A stretch of DNA of 64,000 nucleotides from Chelativorans sp. Marseille-P2723 (GTDB lineage: Bacteria > Pseudomonadota > Alphaproteobacteria > Rhizobiales > Rhizobiaceae), in the NCBI RefSeq assembly GCF_902809845.1, contig NZ_CADDWI010000013.1, forward strand, positions 744,001 to 808,000, given 5' to 3'. The translations under genes and the position numbers were made by a program. Shown here piece by piece: positions 45,801-54,384 of this stretch (its first letter is position 1; each line of letters opens with the position of its first letter). Below the pieces are notes generated by a model. That model saw only the letters and a list, made by a program, of their open reading frames with translations. It was not told the DNA's origin and ran no database searches.

Positions 45801-46732
45801 TTGTGCGCCGTGGCGATCGTGCTCCGTTTGCGATCACTGCCAGGAACGCATCCCCCACAAATGCAGGGCTCGTGACCATCACCGATGTCATGCCTGCCGG
45901 CTTCCGCTATGTGGAGGGCACGGCAAAGGTGAATGGCGTCACATTCACGCCCACGGTCAACGGCAACAAGATCGTATTCAGCGATCTAGATCTGGGGCCG
46001 CAAGGAAGCATCGAGATCCAGCTCAGCCTGCAGGCTCTGGCGTCGGCGGGTGCTGGCGAGCATGTCAACCAGGCGGTCATCGAGGATGATAATGGCGAAA
46101 TGCTGGCGCCAATCGCAACGGCGGCGGTAGAGATTCTGGCCGATTCCACCTTTGACTGCGGCGACATCATCGGCACGGTTTTCGATGACCTTAACGGTAA
46201 CGGCTATCAGGATGTGGGCGAGCCGGGCCTGCCGAATGTACGCGTAGCCACCGCCAAGGGCTGGCTCATCAACACCGACAGGCATGGGCGCTTCCATGTA
46301 CCGTGTGCTGCCCTGCCGGATGCACGGATCGGTTCGAACTTCATTATGAAGCTCGACCCGCGCACGCTGCCTACCGGCTACCAGGTGACCACCGAGAACC
46401 CGCGGGTGGTGCGGCTGTCCGCCGGAAAGATGACGCAGGTCAACTTTGGTGCATCATTGGGCCGCGAGGTACGTCTTGATCTGGCACCGGAAGCCTTCCT
46501 GCCGGGCACGGTGGAGCTGTCGCGGGAATGGGCGGCGGAGCTTGACCACCTGATGGCGGTGCTTTCCGACAGGCGCTCGTCGCTGCTTCTAACCTATCGC
46601 GGCACCGGCCCCGACGGCACAATGGCCGAACGGCGCATAAGGAACGTTGAAACGCTGATTGCGGAACGGTGGAGACAGAAGAAAGGCGATTATCCGCTCA
46701 ATATCAAGACGCGAATCGAGGCCGGATATTAG
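42791..46732 (+). CDS. DUF11-repeat surface/secreted protein, C-terminal part (frameshifted)
   Basis: The continuation of the preceding gene, open from the shift point; if translated alone it could start at GTG 43022. It encodes about nine more DUF11-like repeats, each with an acidic metal-site-like D-x-N-G-N-G or D-G-D-G-D-G motif, then E-Y-T-F-T-x-E-N-T-G-N-V-T-L. Several repeats are near identical copies (711-bp unit). After a last repeat (FAITARNASPTNAGLVTITD) comes an SdrD-B-like module (GTVFDDLNGNGYQDVGEPGL) and a roughly 100-residue C-terminal domain (SREWAAELDHLMAVLSDRRS and onwards) common to alphaproteobacterial DUF11 proteins. It is a likely calcium-binding, stalk-like surface adhesin. 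Without the frameshift the whole protein would be about 1,820 residues. Confidence 0.8.
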   Translation, partial: SPAEAITPSGGKHSTDSQDSGGDPGDPSVVPIVRHGELILTKSGTWIDANGNGDAEPGETIEYTFTVENTGNVTLTSVTVNDPMVSVSGSQTLAPGAVATFSGTYTLTQADTDGWRVDNVATAVGTAPDSSTVESAPARSTVTLPGAPTISLIKTGQWIDTDGDGMVEAGERVEFTFLVENTSSENLVAVTVDDPMAAVSEAPQNVNSGASATFTASYTLTQSDIDAGELHNTASAAGNLPNGDETVSLPAEASLAIPAVPGMSISKQGTLIDANGNGVADPGEEIEYTFTIENTGNVTLTDIVLDDPELAISGGPIPSLAPGESDSSTFSATYTVTQDDVDNGEIVSPPSKGEGTAPDGSKHETDSHDGSGTPGTPTVIPVDQTVLKLAKSADWVDGDGDGVMEAGETVTFTFTVENTGDETATNVTVEDPMVTINEAAQSLAAGATATFTASYVLTQADVDAGELVNIASGAGNLPNGDETVSLPAEASLAIPAVPGMSISKQGTLIDANGNGVADPGEEIEYTFTIENTGNVTLTDIVLDDPELAISGGPIPSLAPGESDSATFSATYTVTQDDVDNGEIVSPPSKGEGTAPDGSKHETDSHDGSGTPGTPTVIPVDQTVLKLAKSADWVDGDGDGVMEAGETVTFTFTVENTGDETATNVTVDDPMVTINEAAQSLAAGASATFTASYVLTQADVDAGELVNTASAAGNLPNGDETVSLPAEASLAIPAVPGMSISKQGTLIDANGNGVADPGEEIEYTFTIENTGNVTLTDIVLDDPELAISGGPIPSLAPGESDSATFSATYTVTQDDVDAGEIVSPPSKGEGTAPDGSKHETDSHDGSGNSGDSTVIPVEKRAALAVIKTGEWNDANGNGMADAGEVIEYTFAIQNTGNVTLMNVSPVDNGPVFGGKVAAGTLSAFSPGPVALATGESRTFNATYTLAQADIDAAAGLNGGVSNTARAQGTDASGSIVQSDESTVQISLPASEPINVALAKKSVLKFVRRGDRAPFAITARNASPTNAGLVTITDVMPAGFRYVEGTAKVNGVTFTPTVNGNKIVFSDLDLGPQGSIEIQLSLQALASAGAGEHVNQAVIEDDNGEMLAPIATAAVEILADSTFDCGDIIGTVFDDLNGNGYQDVGEPGLPNVRVATAKGWLINTDRHGRFHVPCAALPDARIGSNFIMKLDPRTLPTGYQVTTENPRVVRLSAGKMTQVNFGASLGREVRLDLAPEAFLPGTVELSREWAAELDHLMAVLSDRRSSLLLTYRGTGPDGTMAERRIRNVETLIAERWRQKKGDYPLNIKTRIEAGY
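43502..45330 (+). repeat. 711-bp tandem repeat inside the DUF11 gene
   Basis: Identical landmarks (ggcaacctgccgaatggcg) occur at 43502, 44213 and 44924, exactly 711 bases (237 codons) apart. The unit encodes two DUF11 modules. Two full copies and a partial third differ at only scattered bases, so the array is recent or kept uniform by recombination. Repeats further upstream (42520-43440) share the motif but have diverged. Confidence 0.9.
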
Positions 46733-46810
46733 TCCGGTTCCGTTTCCGTAAGCGTCAGGAATGGGGGACTGCGAAAAGCACCCTCATCCCTGACCAGCGA
46801 TAAAGCTTTT

Positions 46811-48052
46811 TCAAGTGCTGACGAAACGATCCATGCTGAACCTGACCAGCGCGGCAAGCATCAGTTCTGCACCTTTTTTGATGTAAGACCAGTCGGTCCA
46901 TTCCTGTGGTGAGTGACTGATGCCGTCTCGGCTGGGCACGAAGATCAGCGCCGATGGGCATATAGCCTGCATCGTCTGCGCGTCGTGACCTGCGCCGGAG
47001 GGCATGGAGAGCGTAGCAAGGCCGAGCGCATGCGCTTCCTCGCGCAGCAGGTTCGCCAGCTCCGCATCGAGCTTAACCGGCGCAATGCGGCTGTGTCGCG
47101 TAATCCCGGCTTCAAGTTTGTTTGCACGCGCTGCGGCCGCGATTTCCGACCTTATGGCAGCTTCCAGCGTGTCGAGCCTATCGGCGCTGGTATCCCTGAT
47201 GTTCACGATGAACTCGGCCTCGCCTGCGATAGTATGGATAAAGTTCGGCCGCAGATCGGCCTTGCCGACGGTTACGCGCGTGTCTTTGTCTCCGTGCGCG
47301 GCGATGATTTTAGGGATGACCGAACCAAATGTTGCAAGCCCGGCAAAGGCGTCCGCGCGGAGTTCCATGGGCGTGGTGCCGGAATGATTGGCCTCGCCCT
47401 TGAGCACAACGCGCAAGTTGCACACGCCCGATACCGAATGCGCAATGCCCAACGGTACAGAGCGGTGCTGCAGCACCGGCCCCTGTTCAACATGCAACTC
47501 GATAAAGGCAAGGACATCGTTGCGCTTGGCCGCGAGTGCATCCCATGCGTCCAACCCCACCCTCGCCATTGCGTCAATGAGCCTTATGCCTTCCGCATCG
47601 GTCGCTTGCGATAGCCATTTCCTCGTAACGCTTCCAGTGATCGATTGCGAACCGAGCATACCACCAAAGCGTCCCTCCTCCTCGGCAGTTGCCACGACCT
47701 CGATGGCCACTCTCGGCTCAAGCCCCGCGTCACGGATGGCCAGAACACATTCAAGTGCGACGGCAACGCCCAGCGCACCATCAAACGCACCGCCCTCCGG
47801 TACCGTGTCCAGATGCGATCCGGCCATTATGCAAGGGCTATCGACAGGGCCGAAGCGGCCAAACAGATTGGCTACGCCATCCTGGCGCACAGTCAGGCCC
47901 TCGGCTTGCATCGTGCCTGCAAACCACTCGCGAACGGCCATGTCGGCATCGGAATAGCCAGGGCGGTTGTAGCCGCCCGTTTCGGGATTGAAGCCAAAGC
48001 GGTTGATGCCGTCCAGCAGGCTGCGCAGGCGATCGGAATCGATAAAGGCCAT
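46811..48052 (-). CDS. Zn-dependent N-carbamoylase/allantoate amidohydrolase family protein (M20)
   Basis: A 413-residue M20-type amidohydrolase of the hydantoinase/carbamoylase family. Metal-site motifs are AGSHLDTVPEGGAFDGALG (histidine and bridging aspartate, about residues 76-94), ATAEEEGRFGGMLGSQ (glutamates), FIELHVEQGPVLQ (histidine) and the C-terminal SGAGHDAQTM (histidine). NHSGTTPMELRADA belongs to the dimerisation domain. GTG 48073 is a possible start, but ATG 48052 fits better. It hydrolyses N-carbamoyl amino acids, allantoate or ureido acids. It is divergent from a Dpp-type importer, which probably brings in its substrate (inference). Confidence 0.92.
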   Translation of the reverse strand: MAFIDSDRLRSLLDGINRFGFNPETGGYNRPGYSDADMAVREWFAGTMQAEGLTVRQDGVANLFGRFGPVDSPCIMAGSHLDTVPEGGAFDGALGVAVALECVLAIRDAGLEPRVAIEVVATAEEEGRFGGMLGSQSITGSVTRKWLSQATDAEGIRLIDAMARVGLDAWDALAAKRNDVLAFIELHVEQGPVLQHRSVPLGIAHSVSGVCNLRVVLKGEANHSGTTPMELRADAFAGLATFGSVIPKIIAAHGDKDTRVTVGKADLRPNFIHTIAGEAEFIVNIRDTSADRLDTLEAAIRSEIAAAARANKLEAGITRHSRIAPVKLDAELANLLREEAHALGLATLSMPSGAGHDAQTMQAICPSALIFVPSRDGISHSPQEWTDWSYIKKGAELMLAALVRFSMDRFVST

Positions 48053-48128
48053 GGTGCTTGTTCCTGCTTGCACGCGTTTGCTCCGGTTACTCTACCGAAC
48101 TCTGCGCGCAATTCTTCATAATAAATGC

Positions 48129-48157
48129 TTGCCATGGGGAAGATTATCAGAACTAAT
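48129..48157 (+). promoter_or_regulatory. Candidate promoter of the Dpp-type importer operon
   Basis: TTGCCA (48129-48134) and ACTAAT (48152-48157) are 17 bases apart in the 132-base divergent region. The match is weak to moderate. AAGGAAAGGAG is a strong ribosome-binding site just before ATG 48185. Confidence 0.3.
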
Positions 48158-48184
48158 TGCGGAGCGTAAGGAAAGGAGCCCGCC

Positions 48185-49741
48185 ATGAAGAAACTTCTGG
48201 CCGCCGCATTTTCCGCGGCTCTGCTGGCGTTTATTTCACCTGCATCCGCACAGACCCCACCGAACGCCCTGATCATCGGTCAGATCGCAGAGCCCCAGTC
48301 GCTTGACCCGCACGCGGTCACTGCTGTGAATGACTTCAGAATCCTGGTAAACATCTATGACGGCCTGACGCGGTATAAGGACGGCACCCTTGAGGTGGAG
48401 CCGTCATTGGCTGAAAGCTGGGAGGTGTCCGACGACGGCCTGACCTACACCTTCAAGCTACGCTCCGATGTCACGTTCCATGACGGAACTTCATTCAATG
48501 CCGAGGCAGTGAAGTTCAATTTCGACAGGATACTTGACGAGGATCATCCTTACCACGACACCGGTCCGTTCCCGCTTGCCTTCTTCTTCTCCGCGGTCGA
48601 TGAGGTCTCTGTAATCGATGACCTCACAGTTGAATTCAGGCTTTCGGAACCCTACGCCCCATTTCTTTCCAACCTTGCTTACCCAACCGGGCTGATTGCA
48701 TCGCCGGCGGCGATTGAGCAGCACGGCAAGGACTTCGGGCGCAATCCGAGTGGCACCGGTGCCTACAAGTTCGAGGAATGGGAGGCGAATTCGCGTGTGG
48801 TCGTCACCCGCAACGAGGATTACTGGGACGGCCCGCCAGCGCTCGAGGCCGTCATCTTCCGGCCGATTACGGACGCAAATACGCGCATAGCCGAAATGCT
48901 ATCCGGAGGCCTGGATGTGATGGTCGAAGTCCCTCCGGACAGCCTGCAACAGTTCCGCAGCGATCCAAGTTTCGAGGTTCACGAACAGGCGGGACCGCAT
49001 GTCTGGTATGTTATGCTTAACCTGAAGGAAGGTCCGTTCACCGATTTGAAGGTGCGGCAGGCAGCCAATTACGCGGTTAACAAGACAGCGCTCGTCGAGA
49101 ACATCCTGCAGGGTACGGCCGAGGTTGCGGCGGGTCCCATACCGCCTGCTTTCGCATGGGCTTACAACGAGGAGGTCGAGCCTTATCCTTACGATCCGGA
49201 TCAGGCCCGGCAGTTGCTCGAAGAGGCTGGATATGACGGGCAGGAACTGACCTTCTACGTCGCTGAAGGTGGCTCGGGCATGCTCGATCCGATCGCGATG
49301 GGCACCGCCATCCAGGCCGACCTTGAAGCCGTTGGCCTGCCGACAAGGATCGAGACTTATGAGTGGAACACCTTTCTAGGACAAGTGAACCCCGGCCTCG
49401 AAGGAAAGGCAGACATGGCCGAGATGGCTTGGATGACCAACGATCCCGATACGCTGCCCTTCCTGACCCTGCGCACGGAAGCCTTTCCGGATGAGGGCGG
49501 CTTCAACTCCGGCTACTATTCCAATGAAGAGGTGGACAAGCTGCTGGAGGAAGCACGCGCAGCAACCAGCCAGGAACGGCGGGCCGAACTTTACAAGCAG
49601 GTGCAGGAAATCGTCCATGAGGACGCTCCCTGGATTTTCGTTGCCAATTGGAAGCAGAATGCCATCACGCGTGCAGAGGTCAGTGGCTTCAAGCTGCAGC
49701 CGTCCTTCTTCCTGATGCTGCAGGATGTGGCAAAGCAATGA
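48185..49741 (+). CDS. ABC transporter substrate-binding protein (family 5, Dpp/Opp type)
   Basis: A 518-residue periplasmic binding protein. The signal peptide is KKLLAAAFSAALLAFISPASA. The mature part reads ALIIGQIAEPQSLDPHAVTA, then LAESWEVSDDGLTYTFKLRS and DVTFHDGTSFNAEAVKFNFD, the family's hallmark. GTGAYKFEEWEANSRVVVTR lies in the middle. It is the receptor for the permeases and ATPases that follow after 160 bases. Ligands of this family include peptides, glutathione and other small molecules. The adjacent carbamoylase favours an N-acyl or carbamoyl amino acid (inference). Confidence 0.93.
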   Translation: MKKLLAAAFSAALLAFISPASAQTPPNALIIGQIAEPQSLDPHAVTAVNDFRILVNIYDGLTRYKDGTLEVEPSLAESWEVSDDGLTYTFKLRSDVTFHDGTSFNAEAVKFNFDRILDEDHPYHDTGPFPLAFFFSAVDEVSVIDDLTVEFRLSEPYAPFLSNLAYPTGLIASPAAIEQHGKDFGRNPSGTGAYKFEEWEANSRVVVTRNEDYWDGPPALEAVIFRPITDANTRIAEMLSGGLDVMVEVPPDSLQQFRSDPSFEVHEQAGPHVWYVMLNLKEGPFTDLKVRQAANYAVNKTALVENILQGTAEVAAGPIPPAFAWAYNEEVEPYPYDPDQARQLLEEAGYDGQELTFYVAEGGSGMLDPIAMGTAIQADLEAVGLPTRIETYEWNTFLGQVNPGLEGKADMAEMAWMTNDPDTLPFLTLRTEAFPDEGGFNSGYYSNEEVDKLLEEARAATSQERRAELYKQVQEIVHEDAPWIFVANWKQNAITRAEVSGFKLQPSFFLMLQDVAKQ

Positions 49742-49901
49742 TCCTCTACAGGGCCGTGCGTCCGTTCGTACGCACAAGGGACGCTGTAAACTTTTAACCT
49801 GCGCATCGTGCTTTCCGAAAGCCGATTTCGGTTTCGGGCCGATGCTGTGAGCGGCCGCCGGCTCTTCTTGCAGGCTGCTGCTCCTTTACATTGAGGATGC
49901 C
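49742..49901. other. Intergenic gap with a hairpin between binding protein and permease
   Basis: 160 bases. GTGCGT (49756-49761) and ACGCAC (49770-49775) form a 6-bp stem with an 8-base loop. It could attenuate or stabilise transcription so that the binding protein is made in excess, as is common in such operons. No strong promoter was identified. Confidence 0.4.
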
Positions 49902-50849
49902 GTGGCCGCCTATATTGCCAAGCGTCTCATTGCTGCCATTCCGGTCCTGCTCGGATTGTCGCTCATCGTCTTCCTGATCATGGCGATGATCCCCGGCGAT
50001 CCGGCGACGGCCATTCTCGGATCCTACGCGACGCCAGAAAATGTCGCGCGTCTGAACCGCAGCCTCGGCCTCGACAAGCCATTGCCCCAGCAATACGTCA
50101 TCTGGCTTGGCAACCTGCTTCAAGGCGATTTCGGCAGGTCTTACGCACTCAACCGCCCGGTGCTGGACGAGATACTGGAGCGGTTTTCGGCGACGCTCAT
50201 TCTTGCAGGCACCTCCCTGGTGCTCTGCTCGGTGTTCGGCCTTCTGGCGGGAATCGTTTCGGCCGTGCGTCAGTTCGGCTGGGTGGACCGCATAGTCACA
50301 TTCTTCGTGCTTATCGGCATCTCGATCCCGTCCTTTTTCCTTGGCCTGCTGTTCATTCTCTTCTTCGCAGTACAGCTTCGGGTGCTGCCTGCTTCGGGTA
50401 TGTATGCAATCTATGGCGGCGGAGATCTTCCTGATCTTCTGCGTCACCTCGTGCTTCCGGCAACGACGCTTGCGGTCGTCGCGACAGGCGTTGTCGCGCG
50501 GCTCACCCGCACGGCCATGCTGGAAGTGCTGAGGCAGGATTACATCCGCACCGCACGGGCGAAAGGCTTGAGCGAACGGAAGGTGATCTACCGCCACGCC
50601 CTGAAGGCGGCGATGGTCAGCATTGTTCCAGTCATCGGTTTGCAGGCCGGTTTCGTCCTGGGCGGTGCGGTCTATATCGAGACGGTATTCCAGTGGCCCG
50701 GCATCGGCGCAATGCTGGTGAAGGCTATCTCCACCCGGGACATCCTGCTTGTACAGGGAGGGGTTCTCTTTGTCGCCGCAGCCTATGTCTTCGTCAATCT
50801 GATCGCCGATGTGATCCAGGCGATGCTCGATCCGAGGCTGAAGGCATGA
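49902..50849 (+). CDS. ABC transporter permease (DppB type)
   Basis: A 315-residue inner-membrane permease. The N-terminal helix is AAYIAKRLIAAIPVLLGLSL. FGRSYALNRPVLDEI is the family's periplasmic motif. The EAA loop lies at DYIRTARAKGLSERKVIYRH (about residues 210-229). The start is GTG 49902 with GAGG six bases upstream; a nearby ATG at 49897 is out of frame. Its stop overlaps the start of the fused permease-ATPase gene (ATGA). Confidence 0.92.
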   Translation: MAAYIAKRLIAAIPVLLGLSLIVFLIMAMIPGDPATAILGSYATPENVARLNRSLGLDKPLPQQYVIWLGNLLQGDFGRSYALNRPVLDEILERFSATLILAGTSLVLCSVFGLLAGIVSAVRQFGWVDRIVTFFVLIGISIPSFFLGLLFILFFAVQLRVLPASGMYAIYGGGDLPDLLRHLVLPATTLAVVATGVVARLTRTAMLEVLRQDYIRTARAKGLSERKVIYRHALKAAMVSIVPVIGLQAGFVLGGAVYIETVFQWPGIGAMLVKAISTRDILLVQGGVLFVAAAYVFVNLIADVIQAMLDPRLKA

Positions 50850-52657
50850 GCACCCCTGTCGTACAGGCGGCTTCCGAGCAGGAGCGAGGCGGCAGGCGGC
50901 CCACGGCCTGGCGGCTGCTCATGAACAACAGGCTAGCGGCGGCCGGCTTCTTTGTCCTAGCGACAATCATCGTCGTGGCGCTGCTGGCCCCGATCCTCCC
51001 GCTCCATGATCCGAATGTAACCAGCCCGGCGGACCGGTTGCTGCCGGTATTCTCGGAGGGCCACCCGCTTGGCACGGATCATCTGGGTCGCGACGTGCTG
51101 GCGCGGCTTGTCTGGGGTACGCGCGTGTCGCTTGTGGTCGGCGTCTCCGCTGCCCTGCTGGCAGCGTTTACCGGCTCGCTGATCGGGCTGGTCGCCGGCT
51201 ATATGGGCGGGCGCGCCGATAACCTCATGATGCGCGGCATCGACATGCTCATGGCGTTTCCATACATTTTGCTGGCGCTTGCCATTGTGGCCGTGCTGGG
51301 GCCTGGCCTGCTCAACGCGCTTTACGCCATCGCCGTCGTCAACATTCCCTTTTTTGCACGAAATGTCCGAGGAATCACGCTGGGGCTTTCGCACCGCGAG
51401 TTCGTCGATGCCGCGCGGCTTTCCGGCAAGAGCCATCTCAGCATAGTGCTGACCGAAATTTTGCCCAATGTGCTGCCGGTCATTGTCATCACCATGTCGA
51501 CCACGGTCGGGTGGATGATACTCGAAACCGCGGGGCTCAGCTTTCTCGGCCTTGGAGCGCAGCCGCCACAGGCCGATCTCGGCTCGATGCTCGGTCAGGG
51601 CAGAAGCCTTCTGTTCACCGCGCCGATGATCTCGGTGATACCCGGCGTGATGGTGTTTCTGATCGTCATGAGCATCAACCTTTTCGGCGACGGCATTCGC
51701 GACGTGCTAGATCCGCGCCTTCGGGCCGGCACGCTTTCCCGTCCAATGGCCGTAACCCGCCTCGACCGGAAAGAGGTTCCCGAACTGGATGAGACGGCAA
51801 GAAGATCTGCGTTGGCCGTACGGGAACTTGAAACCGGCTTTGAAGGCGTGGACGGCATCGAGATGGCGGTAAAGCGTGTTAGCTTTACCTTGCGCACGGG
51901 CGAATGCCTTGGGCTTGTGGGTGAAAGCGGCTCCGGCAAGAGCGTGACGGCATTGTCGCTCCTCCGGCTGGTTGCCTCACCGCCCGGGACAATCACTGGC
52001 GGGGCAGTAGCAATCGGGGGTCGCGATGTCTTCGCTCTGCCTGAAGCGGAAATCGCATCGCTGCGCGGCGGCAAGATGGCCTATATCTTCCAGGATCCTC
52101 TTACGACGCTCCATCCGCTCTTCACCATCGGCGAACAGATAGCGGAGGCGGTTCGTGCGCACCAGCCGGTAAGCCGGAGAAAGGCCCATGAAAAGGCGGT
52201 GGAACTACTAAGAAGCGTTCGTATTCCCGATCCCGAGCAGCGCGCCAAGTCGTATCCGCATCAACTGTCGGGCGGGCAACGCCAGCGTGTCGGTATTGCG
52301 ATGGCGCTGGCCAACGATCCAGACATCATTGTCGCGGATGAACCAACAACCGCCCTCGACGTTACGGTGCAGGCGGAAATCCTGCAACTCCTCCAAGTGT
52401 TGCGCCGCGAACGCGGGCTGGCCCTGCTTTTCATAACGCATGATTTCGGCGTAGTGGCCGAGATTTGCGACCGTGTGGCCGTAATGCGGCATGGAGAAAT
52501 CGTCGAGGAAGGCGAAACGAGAGACGTCCTTGGTAGCCCACGGCATCCCTATACGAGGCGTCTGATCGCCTGTGTTCCCAGGCCCGGTCAGGGGAGCGCG
52601 TTCCTTGATGCGATCCGCGCAATGCCAGCCGAGACAGAGGGAGCAGGCATCGCATGA
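50846..52657 (+). CDS. ABC transporter DppC-type permease fused to DppD-type ATPase
   Basis: A 603-residue fusion. Residues about 1-295 form a DppC-type permease, with GHPLGTDHLGRDVLARLVWG, six helices and the EAA region REFVDAARLSGKSHLSIVLT. A linker (about 295-325) leads into a complete ATPase. Walker A is GESGSGKSVT (about 350-360). The Q-loop is IFQDPLTTLHPLFTIGEQIA, the signature LSGGQRQRVGIAMALANDPD, Walker B IVADEPTTALDVT, and the H-loop FITHDFGVVAEI. Normally these are separate proteins. No frameshift is needed, and the join is in one open frame. It couples with the second ATPase gene by a 4-base overlap. Confidence 0.92.
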   Translation: MSTPVVQAASEQERGGRRPTAWRLLMNNRLAAAGFFVLATIIVVALLAPILPLHDPNVTSPADRLLPVFSEGHPLGTDHLGRDVLARLVWGTRVSLVVGVSAALLAAFTGSLIGLVAGYMGGRADNLMMRGIDMLMAFPYILLALAIVAVLGPGLLNALYAIAVVNIPFFARNVRGITLGLSHREFVDAARLSGKSHLSIVLTEILPNVLPVIVITMSTTVGWMILETAGLSFLGLGAQPPQADLGSMLGQGRSLLFTAPMISVIPGVMVFLIVMSINLFGDGIRDVLDPRLRAGTLSRPMAVTRLDRKEVPELDETARRSALAVRELETGFEGVDGIEMAVKRVSFTLRTGECLGLVGESGSGKSVTALSLLRLVASPPGTITGGAVAIGGRDVFALPEAEIASLRGGKMAYIFQDPLTTLHPLFTIGEQIAEAVRAHQPVSRRKAHEKAVELLRSVRIPDPEQRAKSYPHQLSGGQRQRVGIAMALANDPDIIVADEPTTALDVTVQAEILQLLQVLRRERGLALLFITHDFGVVAEICDRVAVMRHGEIVEEGETRDVLGSPRHPYTRRLIACVPRPGQGSAFLDAIRAMPAETEGAGIA

Positions 52658-53478
52658 GGCACTCGGCTGACGCAATCAGCGTGACGAATCTCACCAAGAC
52701 CTTCGGGGGTGAATGGTCGCTGTTCGGCGGGCGCAGTCACGAAATCCGGGCGGTTCGTAACGTCACGCTGGCGTTGAAGCATGGCGAGACGCTGGCGATC
52801 GTCGGCGAGAGCGGCTCGGGAAAATCGACTCTTGCGCGCATGGTCGTCGGGCTGGAGGTTCCGACGTCTGGAGAAATGCGCATCGTCGGAAAGGATGCCG
52901 CCGCTCTGAGGGCTGAGGGACCGCGCGCTTTCGGCCGAGTGATCCAGTATGTTTTTCAGGATCCAGTTGCTTCCTTGAATCCGCGCAAGACAGTTGGAGC
53001 AATACTCGACACGCCGCTACAACTCCTGAAGGGCTATGACCAGCGGCGAAGACGCGCCCGTGCCATGCAACTGCTGGATGCGGTGCAGATGCCCTCGGAC
53101 ACGCTGGAACGTTATCCGCACGAATTTTCTGGCGGCCAGGCCCAGCGCATAGCCATTGCCCGAGCGCTTGCAGCCGAGCCGCGGATCCTGGTGCTGGACG
53201 AGCCGGTTTCCGCGCTCGACGTCTCGGTGCAGGCGCAGGTCTTGCTGCTGCTTCAGGACCTGCGCCAAGAGTTCGACCTTTCCTATCTTTTCATCAGCCA
53301 CGATCTTGCCGTGGTAGAAAGCATCTCCGATAGAGTGGCCGTGATGTTTTTCGGCGAGGTTGTGGAAGTGGGTGCGGCGGAACAGCTTTTCAGGTCGCCT
53401 GAACACGAATACACGAAACAACTGATAGCGAGCGCACCGCGGCTGGGAACAGCCCTGGAAGGCTCAACGCGCTCTTGA
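52654..53478 (+). CDS. ABC transporter ATP-binding protein (DppF type)
   Basis: A 274-residue ATPase. Walker A is GESGSGKSTLARMVVGLEVP. The Q-loop is YVFQDPVASLNPRKTVGAIL, the signature FSGGQAQRIAIARALAAEPR, Walker B ILVLDEPVSALDVS, and the switch LFISHDLAVVESI. The C-terminal part has the EYTKQLIAS segment of oligopeptide ATPases. It pairs with the ATPase domain of the fusion protein to form the heterodimeric motor. ATG 52654 overlaps the previous stop. Confidence 0.93.
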   Translation: MRHSADAISVTNLTKTFGGEWSLFGGRSHEIRAVRNVTLALKHGETLAIVGESGSGKSTLARMVVGLEVPTSGEMRIVGKDAAALRAEGPRAFGRVIQYVFQDPVASLNPRKTVGAILDTPLQLLKGYDQRRRRARAMQLLDAVQMPSDTLERYPHEFSGGQAQRIAIARALAAEPRILVLDEPVSALDVSVQAQVLLLLQDLRQEFDLSYLFISHDLAVVESISDRVAVMFFGEVVEVGAAEQLFRSPEHEYTKQLIASAPRLGTALEGSTRS

Positions 53479-53484
53479 AACGAA

Positions 53485-54279
53485 ATGCAAAGACAGAAGA
53501 AAACAATCGCGGCCACGCTCATGGGCCTGCGCCGCCGCAAGCGATCGGATATTGCTGCCGATCAGATTCGTGAGCTCATCATCACGAACGGGTTGGTTCC
53601 GGGCGACCGGCTGCCCAATGAATGGATCGCACCGGACACGTGGAATGTCTCCCGAGGGACGTTGCGAGAGGCACTGAAAGTCCTTGAATCACAAGGGCTG
53701 ACGCATAGCAAGACGGGGCCGGGGGGCGGGGTCTTCGTATCGTCTGTCGAGGCAGAACATGCCATCCGGCTTCTAGACAATCTCTTTCTGCACCGACCGC
53801 CGTCGATTGCTGACATCTACTCCATCCGCAAGGAACTTGAACCGCTGATGGCTGCAAGCGTGGCGGGAAAGCTGACGCCTGAGGCGTTTGCCCGGTTGCA
53901 GGCGAAGATCCGGCTCTATGAGGACGAGCCTGCAACAGCGGAGGAAGAGTATCGCCAGCGTATGGCCGAACTCGATTTTCACGATGAGCTGGCGCGGCTT
54001 TGCGAGAACCGGCTACTCGGCTTTCTCTGCCGGTTCCTGGTCAGCCTGCTGCAGGATATGGCTGTGTGCAGAGAAATCTACCAGCAGGGCAACCCGATTC
54101 TGCGAGAAACGGGTCTGCATTATCAGGTGAAGTTGCTTCGCGCGATCAAATCAGGCAACGCCGCTCGCGCTGCCATGATCATGCGTGAACATATGTTGGC
54201 TGCGGAGGCATATATGCTGGAACGAGCCGAAATCCGACGGCGACCACGGACCGGAAATGAGCCGGCGCCAGTATCATAG
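53485..54279 (+). CDS. GntR-family regulator (FadR/FCD subfamily)
   Basis: A 264-residue GntR regulator. The winged helix-turn-helix reads LVPGDRLPNEWIAPDTWNVS, then RGTLREALKVLESQGLTHSK and TGPGGGVFVSSV. The FCD effector domain (about residues 105-245) contains IRKELEPLMAASVAGKLTPE and the metal-binding histidine region with DFHDELARL and REHMLAAEAY. It begins 6 bases after the importer ATPase and is probably co-transcribed with it. A local regulator role for importer and amidohydrolase is likely. Confidence 0.9.
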   Translation: MQRQKKTIAATLMGLRRRKRSDIAADQIRELIITNGLVPGDRLPNEWIAPDTWNVSRGTLREALKVLESQGLTHSKTGPGGGVFVSSVEAEHAIRLLDNLFLHRPPSIADIYSIRKELEPLMAASVAGKLTPEAFARLQAKIRLYEDEPATAEEEYRQRMAELDFHDELARLCENRLLGFLCRFLVSLLQDMAVCREIYQQGNPILRETGLHYQVKLLRAIKSGNAARAAMIMREHMLAAEAYMLERAEIRRRPRTGNEPAPVS

Positions 54280-54384
54280 ATTGTCGCGCCCCATCGTCCT
54301 TCAAGCGGGTTAGCTTTTCTTGCCAATGCTGGGGTAGAGGCCCGGTGAATGGAAGGCCATTTCAGCTCGCCGTTCTGAGCGGTG

